Below, piece after piece: positions 39,066-45,322 of a stretch of 45,322 bases of DNA. The position numbers and the translations under genes were made by a program. The notes beneath the pieces are model-generated. The model saw only the letters and a list, made by a program, of their open reading frames with translations, had not been told where the DNA came from and made no database searches. Numbering within the stretch: position 1 is the stretch's first letter; every line of letters starts with the position of its first letter. Location of the stretch: assembly GCA_026987025.1 (NCBI GenBank), contig JALSNJ010000013.1, positions 1 through 45,322 on the forward strand. The letters are read 5' to 3'. Origin of the DNA: Candidatus Aminicenantota bacterium. GTDB taxonomy: Bacteria > Acidobacteriota > Aminicenantia > S016-38.

Positions 39066-40354
39066 GCGGAATTTTATCCAATCTTTTCTGGTTTTTAATT
39101 CTCTTCTCTGTAATAGTGCTGGTCCACGAGTTCGGCCATTTCGCCACGGCCAAGCTCCTGGGCATCTGGGTGGAGGTCTTCTCCCTGGGTTTCGGCCCCA
39201 GACTCCTTTCCTTCAAAGGGAAGGAAACGGAGTATCGCTTAAGCCTCATACCGTTGGGGGGTTATGTAAAGCTCTACGGGGAGGAAAAGGCCACGGGGGA
39301 CCCCAGGGAATTCCTTTCCCGGCCAAAATGGCAGAAACTTCTGGTTCTCTTCATGGGACCTTTCATGAACATAGTCCTGGCCGTGGGGGTGATGAGCTGG
39401 GTTTATATGGCGGGGCTTCAGGAACCGGCCCTTTATTCCCAGGCGGTGGTGGTGGGGTGGGTGGACCCTTCCTCTCCTGCGGCCAAAGCAGGAATTCTCC
39501 CGGGGGACAAAATTATACGCCTGGGTAAGGTGAAAAATCCCACCTGGAGAGACCTCCGGGTGATAACCTCCACCAGTGCGGGAAATCCGCTGGAACTATG
39601 GGTAGAGAGGGGCAATAAAATCCTTCGCTTAAGGATGGTCCCGGAAAGGGTGGGAAGATACGAACTCGGCTACTCGGGCATTTATCCCCCCCTCCCTCCC
39701 ATAATCGGGTCTGTGGTCCCCGGAAAGCCAGCAGCCAAGGCAAAACTAAAAGAGGGGGACCGGTTCCTCCAGGTAAACGGCATTGAGGTTAAGGACTTTT
39801 ACCACCTGAGGGAACTTCTTCAGAAAAGCCAGGGTAAGGTTCTGGAGATAAAAATTGAAAGACAGGGGAAAGTGTTTACCTTGAAGGTCAAACCCGAAAA
39901 ACAGGGAGGAAGGTGGATTCTGGGTTTCCTTCCCTACCAGCCCACGGTGAAAAAGAAATATCCTCCCTTAAGGGCACTTCAGGCCAGCTTAAAGGATGTT
40001 CTTTATTATTCCACCATGACCTTTCATGTCCTGGGTAAGCTTATAGCCGGCAAGCTTTCTCCCAGGACCCTCTCAGGGCCCCTGGACATAGCCCAGTTTT
40101 CCTCCGCCACGGCCCAGGCCGGGCTCATCCCCTTTCTTTCCTTCTTGGCCTTTGTCTCCCTTCAGCTGGCCATAATTAACATCATCCCCATACCCGGCCT
40201 GGACGGAGGTCAGATGTTGCTCCTCCTTATAGAGGCTGCAATAGGCAGGGAGCTAAGCGACAAAGCCAAGGATTGGATTCTAAAAATAGGCTTTGCCCTT
40301 ATAATACTTCTTTCCGCCTTTGCCATCTTAAACGACATCCTCAAAAGAATATGA
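39062..40354 (+). CDS. rseP: Site-2 zinc metalloprotease RseP
   Basis: 430 residues. The inner-membrane protease motif HEFGH (His22, Glu23, His26) lies in the first membrane segment, and the third metal ligand is in PGLDGGQM. Two PDZ domains are present (about 125-185 and 215-280), with GWVDPSSPAAKAGILPGDKI and GSVVPGKPAAKAKLKEGDRF. This two-PDZ form fits proteins that cut anti-sigma factors such as RseA and leftover signal peptides. It sits between dxr and ispG with 4-nt overlaps on both sides. Confidence 0.96.
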   Translation: MSGILSNLFWFLILFSVIVLVHEFGHFATAKLLGIWVEVFSLGFGPRLLSFKGKETEYRLSLIPLGGYVKLYGEEKATGDPREFLSRPKWQKLLVLFMGPFMNIVLAVGVMSWVYMAGLQEPALYSQAVVVGWVDPSSPAAKAGILPGDKIIRLGKVKNPTWRDLRVITSTSAGNPLELWVERGNKILRLRMVPERVGRYELGYSGIYPPLPPIIGSVVPGKPAAKAKLKEGDRFLQVNGIEVKDFYHLRELLQKSQGKVLEIKIERQGKVFTLKVKPEKQGGRWILGFLPYQPTVKKKYPPLRALQASLKDVLYYSTMTFHVLGKLIAGKLSPRTLSGPLDIAQFSSATAQAGLIPFLSFLAFVSLQLAIINIIPIPGLDGGQMLLLLIEAAIGRELSDKAKDWILKIGFALIILLSAFAILNDILKRI

Positions 40355-41424
40355 GAAAAAGCCTTCGGATAAGGGTGGGAGATGTAACCATCGGAGGAGG
40401 GGCTCCCATAAGGGTCCAATCCATGACTAAAACGGATACCGAGGACTGGAAATCAACCCTGTCCCAGATAAAGGAACTGGCTGAGGCCGGATGCGAGATA
40501 ATAAGGGTGGCGGTCCCCCATCGTAAGGCCTTGGCCCCCTTTGAGAAGATAGCGGCCCTTTCCCCAATCCCGGTGATAGCAGATATCCACTACGACTGGC
40601 GCCTGGCGGTGGAGGCAGCCAAGGGAGGAGCTTCAGGCCTAAGAATTAACCCAGGGAACATAGGGAAAGCCTGGAAGCTTGAGAAAATAATAGAAGCGGC
40701 AAGGGAAAGGAAAATCCCCATAAGAATAGGGGTAAACGCAGGGTCCCTTCCCCAAAAAATTCTGGAAAAACACTCGGGCCCCACCGCCGAAGCCATGGTG
40801 GAGGCGGCCATGCGGTACATAAAGTTCTTTGAGGAAAGGGATTACAGAAACCTCAAGGTTTCTCTTAAGGCCTCGGATGTTAGAAGAACCGTGGAGGCCT
40901 ATAGAAAAATTGCCGCTCTCATTCCCTATCCCCTGCATGTGGGAATAACGGAAGCCGGAACCCTCCTTACGGGCACTGTGAAAAGCTCCATTGGCATAGG
41001 TATTTTACTGGCAGAAGGCATAGGGGATACCATAAGGGTCTCCCTGGCTGCTCCTCCCATATACGAAGTAAAGGTGGGCTGGGAAATACTGAAAGCCCTG
41101 GGCCTGAGGAAAAGGGGGGTGGAACTTATAGCCTGCCCCACATGCGGAAGGCTGGAGGTGGATCTTCTTCCCATTGTGAACGAAATAGAGAAGAGGCTTG
41201 AGAGGTTGGACTATCCTTTGAAGGTGGCGGTAATGGGTTGTGTGGTGAACGGACCGGGGGAAGCTAAGGAGGCTGACATTGGCCTTGCCTGCGGAAGAGG
41301 AGTCGGGATAATCTTTGAAAAGGGAAAGGTGGTGGAGAGGGTGGAGGAAAAGGATATGGTGGAGAGGTTCGTAAAGAGAGTTTTTGCCTTGGCCGAGAGG
41401 CTTAAAAATGAAAGGACTTCTTGA
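40351..41424 (+). CDS. ispG: 4-hydroxy-3-methylbut-2-en-1-yl diphosphate synthase
   Basis: 357 residues. It converts MEcPP to HMBPP in the MEP pathway using one [4Fe-4S] cluster. SLRIRVGDVTIGGGAPIRVQSMTKTDT is the family start after Arg-Lys, LRINPGNIG and IGVNAGSLP form the barrel, and the cluster ligands lie in LIACPTCGR and MGCVVNGPGEAKEADIG. The ATG at 40351 overlaps the rseP stop as ATGA; readings that start further upstream fall inside rseP. It lacks the insertion of the large plant-type form. Confidence 0.97.
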   Translation: MRKSLRIRVGDVTIGGGAPIRVQSMTKTDTEDWKSTLSQIKELAEAGCEIIRVAVPHRKALAPFEKIAALSPIPVIADIHYDWRLAVEAAKGGASGLRINPGNIGKAWKLEKIIEAARERKIPIRIGVNAGSLPQKILEKHSGPTAEAMVEAAMRYIKFFEERDYRNLKVSLKASDVRRTVEAYRKIAALIPYPLHVGITEAGTLLTGTVKSSIGIGILLAEGIGDTIRVSLAAPPIYEVKVGWEILKALGLRKRGVELIACPTCGRLEVDLLPIVNEIEKRLERLDYPLKVAVMGCVVNGPGEAKEADIGLACGRGVGIIFEKGKVVERVEEKDMVERFVKRVFALAERLKNERTS

Positions 41425-42328
41425 CAGGCTTTACGAAAAAACTCCTGTCTACCGGGTAAAACCCGGGGAAAAAGTCCTCATATTCAGCGACCTCCACATG
41501 GGGGACGGAGGGGGAAGCGACGATTTTAAAAGAAACTCCGGCCTATATCTCAGAATATTGGAGAATTTTTACCACCTGGGATACCATCTCGTTCTCTTAG
41601 GGGACATAGAGGAATTATGGGAAGACGACCTGGTGGAGGTTTTGCTTACCTATCCGGAAATATTTCACTGGCACAGAAAATTCTTTCAGGAGGGAAGGCT
41701 GCATAGGGTAGTGGGAAACCACGATATTTTTACAGAGGAAAGGAGGTTTTTGAAAAGGACAGCTGACAAGTTGAAGAAAATAGGAAAGGAGGAATTAATT
41801 CCCCTTCTTCCCCCTCTTTCCCTGCCCTCCCTTAAACTGGAGTTTCCAGAGGGGGAGATTTTCCTCTTCCACGGTCATCAGCTGGACTTCCTGAGCAATT
41901 CCCTCTGGAAGCTCAGCCGATTCTTCGTCCGCTACCTTTGGAAGCCTCTCCAGATTCTGCTGAAGGTCACCACCTCAAGCCCGGCAAGGGTCTGGAAAAA
42001 GAGGCTCGCCCTGGAGAAAAAATACTATCAATGGGCAGAAAAAAGGAAGAAGGTAATAGTATGCGGTCACACCCACCGGGCCATGTTCGCTTCAAGGAGC
42101 GGGAAGGAAGAAGGCCATGGGGGAAGGGCTGTCCCCATGCCTCTTCCCATTTACTTCAATTCTGGTTGCGGGATATACACCGATGGAAGGATAACCGCCG
42201 TTGAAATTTTGCCTGGAACAATTAAGCTGCTGGCCTTTTATCTGGAAGGGAACTCCCTCAGGGTAGAGGTTCTCGGCAGGGAAAAGCTCCGAAACATATT
42301 TTCATCCCTCCGCCCTGAGAAGGGATAG
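41408..42328 (+). CDS. LpxH-like calcineurin-type metallophosphoesterase
   Basis: 306 residues from the ATG at 41408, 17 nt inside ispG. The metal motifs are complete and in order: FSDLHMGDG, LLGDIEELWED, VGNHDIF, FHGHQLD and VCGHTHRAMF. GDIEELWEDD resembles the GDxFExW stretch of LpxH, which cleaves UDP-2,3-diacylglucosamine in lipid A synthesis. The protein is longer than E. coli LpxH (about 240) and has a basic helical insertion (about 170-215). Its place in an envelope operon supports lipid metabolism, but other phosphoesterase roles are possible. Its 3' end overlaps the convergent sirtuin gene by 27 nt. Confidence 0.8.
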   Translation: MKGLLDRLYEKTPVYRVKPGEKVLIFSDLHMGDGGGSDDFKRNSGLYLRILENFYHLGYHLVLLGDIEELWEDDLVEVLLTYPEIFHWHRKFFQEGRLHRVVGNHDIFTEERRFLKRTADKLKKIGKEELIPLLPPLSLPSLKLEFPEGEIFLFHGHQLDFLSNSLWKLSRFFVRYLWKPLQILLKVTTSSPARVWKKRLALEKKYYQWAEKRKKVIVCGHTHRAMFASRSGKEEGHGGRAVPMPLPIYFNSGCGIYTDGRITAVEILPGTIKLLAFYLEGNSLRVEVLGREKLRNIFSSLRPEKG

Positions 42329-43045
42329 GGCTGCGGAGGATATTTCCTCCACCGGAACCTCGTATTTCCTGTGGGCCAGATGGTCCAGGGGGGTCTCCCC
42401 CAGATTTATTATCACCAGTTTTCCCCCATAAGCCAGGGTGTATTGAGGGAGGGTTGAGGCCGGCGAGACCATCAGGGAAGAACCCATTACCAGGCAGAGG
42501 TCGGAGTCAGAGGCGGCTTCTATTGCCCTGTAAAGGGCCATCACAGGAAGGGGTTCACCGAAAAATACCACATCCGGCTTAATCACCCCTCCGCAGGGAC
42601 AAAGGGGAACCTTCCCCTGGAGGGCCTCCTGTATGTAGTCCTCCCTGCTAAATTCCCTTCCGCACTTCAAGCAATGGGCCCTCTCCAGTGTGCCGTGGAG
42701 CTCTACCACCCTCTTGCTGCCGGCCCTTTGATGGAGTCCATCTATGTTCTGGGTGGCAACTAAGGATATCCTGCCCCGCCTTTCCAGCTCCGCCAAGAAG
42801 AAATGGGCGGGATTGGGCTTTGCCTCCAGAATCACCCGGAGCAGAGGACCCGCCTGGCGGTAGAAAAAGGAGGGGTCCCGGAGAAAGGTTTCTATGTCAA
42901 AAACTTCCGGGGAGAGCCTTTCATATACTCCTCCCTTCCCCCTAAAATCCGGGATACCGCTGGGAATGCTGACCCCGGCCCCCGTGAGGACGAAAACCCT
43001 CCGGGCCCTGGCTGTTGTTTCCAGAAGCTCCCGGGCTTCCCTCAT
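42302..43045 (-). CDS. Sirtuin, NAD-dependent protein deacetylase (second copy)
   Basis: 247 residues. LTGAGVSIPSGIPDFRG, ATQNIDGLHQRAG and catalytic His117 (ELHGTL) are intact, with zinc ligands Cys125, Cys128, Cys149 and Cys151. The YxxR pair of class III enzymes is not present at the matching place (FFYRQAGPLL), so it is probably a plain deacetylase of the bacterial Sir2Tm type. Its role should differ from the sirtuin at 12718-13416. It lies downstream of the GDSL gene across a 34-nt gap filled by a strong GC hairpin. No Shine-Dalgarno is visible; the sequence before the ATG is pyrimidine-rich. Confidence 0.9.
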   Translation of the reverse strand: MREARELLETTARARRVFVLTGAGVSIPSGIPDFRGKGGVYERLSPEVFDIETFLRDPSFFYRQAGPLLRVILEAKPNPAHFFLAELERRGRISLVATQNIDGLHQRAGSKRVVELHGTLERAHCLKCGREFSREDYIQEALQGKVPLCPCGGVIKPDVVFFGEPLPVMALYRAIEAASDSDLCLVMGSSLMVSPASTLPQYTLAYGGKLVIINLGETPLDHLAHRKYEVPVEEISSAALSLLRAEG

Positions 43046-43052
43046 GGCAGGA

Positions 43053-43085
43053 GGGAGGGGGCATCCCCTCCCTTTTGTTTTATTT
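43053..43085 (+). terminator. Strong GC hairpin, a plausible plus-strand terminator
   Basis: GGGAGGGG (43053-43060) and CCCCTCCC (43065-43072) form a perfect 8-bp stem with loop GCAT. On the plus strand it is followed by TTTTGTTTTATTT, the form of an intrinsic terminator. On the minus strand the T tract is missing. It could end read-through from the uppS operon after crossing the antisense strand of the second sirtuin. On the minus strand the RNA hairpin lies just before the sirtuin start codon. Confidence 0.6.
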
Positions 43086-44312
43086 GCGTTTGCTAAGGGC
43101 CTTAACCATGCTCTTTACCGCGGTGGAGCCGAGTTTTGAGCCGGAAGGCGTCCTGGGGCTGGACCAGAGGAATTGGGATATGTCTATAAGGGGCATATTC
43201 CAGCCGAAGCTTTCGTTCATGAGTTTTATAAGCTCGTTGGCCACCAGGGCGTAGCCGATGGTGGAGGGGTGAACCCCATCTAAGGAGAAAATTCCCCCTG
43301 TTAAATACTGGGATGTAAGCCTTACTCCTCCCACCACTATTCCTTCGCTGGAGGCCTTTTCCAGCAGCTCGTTTATATCCAGCACAGGTATGTTAAACTG
43401 GGAAGCCAGCTGGGAGATAACGGAATTGAACTGAGAGACCCTTTCTTCTATGACAGCCCTTTCATGAGAGTCCAGCACCACCTCGTCGGGAAGGGGCTGA
43501 CCGTTTCCCCCAAGCTGCTTGGGAATACCGTATCCCTGGGCGAGATATTCCTGGGCTGTGAGAAGAACCCTGTCCTGGTCGGTGAGGGTGCCTTTGGGAC
43601 CTATAAGATAAACCTTCTGGCCCTGAACTTCTATGTAAGGTTTAATGTAGGTGGTAAAGGGAATGAGGTCAACCTTTGGAATACTGACCATGACTATCTT
43701 CGCCCCTGTGTGCGTAGCCAGGGCCCCCACGATGGTCGTCATGTTGGCGGTAAACTGGTTAAGCGGGGTGATGGTCTGACCTTCTACTACCTTTCCGTGC
43801 AAAACGGCCCCCAGAACATCGTTGTTTCCTATCCAGAGGGTTATCAGCTTTGGATTGGCGGCAACCCCCAATTGAAGCTGGGTCCCCAGCCCCCTGAGAA
43901 TTATGTCGTGAAATCCCCCATCGCTTATTGTGGCCACCATATCGTGGGTGGTGGCTCCCGGTACCCCTAAGTTATTGTATATCCCGTTGTAATAGAGGTT
44001 TTCAGGGACCCCATAGGAGCTGGAGCAAGGGGCCACATAAACCTGCCCGGAGGAGCTTACAAAGAGCTGAAGGAGGGGTGGAATTCCCGGAGGGGATATG
44101 AGGGGAAGGGCGAAATTATCCACCCCGGCGTTCTTGGCCAGCAGGGCCGGAAAACTTACCCTTTGATAATAATCCACCAGGCCTCCGTCCTGAAAACCAG
44201 CGGTCAGGCTATCGCCCAGGGCATAATACCCCTGAAAATATGTCTTATATTCCTGGGCCGGCAAAAAGCCCAGAAAAAGCGCCAAGGCAAAGGCCAGGAA
44301 AATCCTTCTCAT
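43080..44312 (-). CDS. Secreted SGNH/GDSL-family esterase/lipase
   Basis: 410 residues with a signal peptide (MRRIFLAFALALFLGFLPAQ). Block I YYALGDSLTAG holds nucleophile Ser35, block II is NNLGVPGATTHD, block III is LWIGNNDVL and block V is DGVHPSTIG with the catalytic Asp and His. The spacing is long because of a region between blocks III and V (YIKPYIEVQGQKVYLIG) and an early insertion (about 60-110). The ATG at 44312 has AAGGAGG upstream. It directly follows a FadL-like porin gene, a pairing that suggests hydrolysis of lipids or esters and uptake of the released acids. Confidence 0.85.
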   Translation of the reverse strand: MRRIFLAFALALFLGFLPAQEYKTYFQGYYALGDSLTAGFQDGGLVDYYQRVSFPALLAKNAGVDNFALPLISPPGIPPLLQLFVSSSGQVYVAPCSSSYGVPENLYYNGIYNNLGVPGATTHDMVATISDGGFHDIILRGLGTQLQLGVAANPKLITLWIGNNDVLGAVLHGKVVEGQTITPLNQFTANMTTIVGALATHTGAKIVMVSIPKVDLIPFTTYIKPYIEVQGQKVYLIGPKGTLTDQDRVLLTAQEYLAQGYGIPKQLGGNGQPLPDEVVLDSHERAVIEERVSQFNSVISQLASQFNIPVLDINELLEKASSEGIVVGGVRLTSQYLTGGIFSLDGVHPSTIGYALVANELIKLMNESFGWNMPLIDISQFLWSSPRTPSGSKLGSTAVKSMVKALSKRK

Positions 44313-44322
44313 GGCTTCCTCC

Positions 44323-45322
44323 TTAAAATTTATATCCAAAGTTTATCCCGAAGAGGAAGGAATTGATGTGATAGGTTCCTTCATAGCCGTACTTGCATTT
44401 CCCTTCGGTGCTGCGGGACTGGCCAAGGAGGTAAATGGCCGAAAGGTCCACATAGAGGTTTTCGTTAAGGGACTTCCCAATTCCCGCGCTTATGAGGTGG
44501 CGGGTTGTGTCCGGAAGGATGGGGGTGACGGACTCCGCATCCGCCGCCGCCTGGTCGTAAACATAACCGGCCCTGAGGTAAAAGCCCTCCTTCATTTCGT
44601 ATTCCAAGCCAAACCTTACGGTGATATTGTCGTGGTAATATTCCTTGGTTTCCTCCTCGGAGGGATTAAGCTCAGGATACTGAGGAAAGCTTATGGGCAT
44701 ACTCTTGTATTGACTCCAGAAGGTATATTCCAGATCAAGTTCCAGGCTGAGCCTGTGGGAAGGATAAAAGGCCATACCGAAAACTGCTGAGGAAGGATAG
44801 GTTAGGGAGGCTGAGACATCCACATCCTGGTCAAAGGGAAGGAAGTTGTGAACCATGGCGTCAAACACCATGTTTCCTGTGGGGATCTGAGAAAAGGCCG
44901 CCTTTCCAGTGTAATTTACCTCCTGTTTGCCTCTGTAAGTTAAGCCGAAGCTGAGTTTATCGTTGGGCCTGAATATGAGCCCGAGGTTGAACCCTAAGCT
45001 TCCCTTCCAGTCGGCGTCCATGGTCACCGTGCCCACATCTTCCACCCTGAAGGTAAAGGGGCTGTATATGGGTATATACTGCTTAACATGAACCTTGGAG
45101 AAGGAATACTGTAACCCCACGGCCAGAGCAAAGCCGCTGCTCAGCCGATAGGCAAGCACCGGATTCAGGGTTATCATCTTGGTGGAGCTGTCGGCGGAGA
45201 TATACCTTCCGGTAAATTCTTCCTCGTTCTTCCACTTGGTTCCAAGGCCGAAGGGGGAGTAGACGCCGAAGCCGAAGGTAAGCCTTGAAGAGATGGGTTT
45301 TACGAAATAGAAGTTAGGAACA
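44323..45322 (-). CDS. FadL-family outer-membrane hydrophobic-compound transporter (partial at right edge)
   Basis: The minus-strand frame is open from the right edge to the stop at 44323, about 332 residues with the N-terminus missing. The first visible residues FGFGVYSPFGLGTKW are a FadL hallmark, and alternating aromatic beta-strands such as YRLSSGFALAVGLQYSFSKV and KLSFGLTYRGKQEVNYTG follow. The chain ends FLFGINFGYKF with the terminal Phe of outer-membrane barrels. FadL proteins pass long-chain fatty acids or aromatic hydrocarbons. The GDSL esterase follows after 10 nt, so the pair probably shares a transcript. Confidence 0.9.
   Translation of the reverse strand, partial: VPNFYFVKPISSRLTFGFGVYSPFGLGTKWKNEEEFTGRYISADSSTKMITLNPVLAYRLSSGFALAVGLQYSFSKVHVKQYIPIYSPFTFRVEDVGTVTMDADWKGSLGFNLGLIFRPNDKLSFGLTYRGKQEVNYTGKAAFSQIPTGNMVFDAMVHNFLPFDQDVDVSASLTYPSSAVFGMAFYPSHRLSLELDLEYTFWSQYKSMPISFPQYPELNPSEEETKEYYHDNITVRFGLEYEMKEGFYLRAGYVYDQAAADAESVTPILPDTTRHLISAGIGKSLNENLYVDLSAIYLLGQSRSTEGKCKYGYEGTYHINSFLFGINFGYKF

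Noticed and set aside
40273-40350. Upstream extension of ispG into rseP
   Set aside because: The added 26 residues overlap rseP and are absent from IspG; the ATGA overlap at 40351 fits the pattern of the operon.

Overview
The window reads as a gene-dense stretch of a bacterial chromosome from a diderm (outer-membrane) anaerobe, probably thermophilic. Bacterial identity rests on bacterial housekeeping genes: hisS, uppS, cdsA, dxr, rseP, ispG, tsaB, rimI, radC, xerC, and bacterial proline and serine tRNAs. An outer membrane is indicated by a TonB-receptor-like barrel, a FadL-family porin, RseP and an LpxH-like hydrolase. Anaerobic H2 metabolism is indicated by a complete HdrABC-MvhDGA gene set. 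Heavy use of AGG/AGA arginine and ATA isoleucine codons suggests thermophily. I cannot fix the phylum; an uncultured lineage of the Aminicenantes or WOR-3/Hydrothermae kind would fit, but this is a guess.

Layout. 1-3754 (minus): two M16-like proteins that both lack the zinc motif, a Xer recombinase, and a C69-type peptidase cut by the left edge. 3741-6927 (minus): queD-queE-hisS, tRNA-Ser and a winged-helix protein. 6917-9564 (plus): a MerR-like protein, tRNA-Pro(GGG)-surE-yqaA, then tRNA-Pro(CGG)-acyP-HD hydrolase. 9542-13429 (minus): sirtuin, radC, phosphohexomutase and an unknown membrane-anchored protein. 13452-21578 (plus): hdrC-hdrB-hdrA-mvhD-mvhG-mvhA and a hydrogenase maturation protease in one tight operon. 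21607-28244 (plus): polysaccharide-deacetylase-like protein, GT-C glycosyltransferase, cstA, a small cory-CC-star-like protein and an ArsA/GET3-like ATPase. 28275-31472 (plus): tricorn-type protease. 31462-36433 (minus): tsaB-rimI, an orphan family-5 solute-binding protein and a TonB-receptor-like barrel. 36415-42328 (plus): uppS-cdsA-dxr-rseP-ispG-lpxH-like envelope and isoprenoid operon. 42302-45322 (minus): FadL-like porin (cut by the right edge), GDSL esterase and a second sirtuin.

How it works together. The Hdr/Mvh operon encodes a soluble [NiFe] hydrogenase joined to a heterodisulfide-reductase-type flavoprotein complex, expected to take H2 electrons and bifurcate them between ferredoxin and a disulfide. 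Its HdrA is unusual: a GltD/NfnB-like FAD/NAD(P) module of about 470 residues is inserted after the first ferredoxin cluster, so NAD(P)(H) may be a third partner. The uppS operon supplies isoprenoid precursors, lipid carrier, CDP-diacylglycerol and possibly lipid A processing.

The most striking non-coding pattern concerns translation starts. Seven genes that head transcription units have a TATAAT-like box ending 6-7 nt before the ATG and no usable Shine-Dalgarno, which predicts leaderless mRNAs. All three tRNA genes are followed 8-11 nt downstream by an ATG, again without Shine-Dalgarno, which predicts near-leaderless mRNAs made by tRNA 3' processing. Operon-internal genes and a few unit-leading genes (hdrC, the deacetylase, the tricorn protease) do have good Shine-Dalgarno sites. 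Coding density is very high: no gene-free stretch exceeds about 100 nt, and I saw no rRNA, CRISPR array, insertion sequence or prophage.
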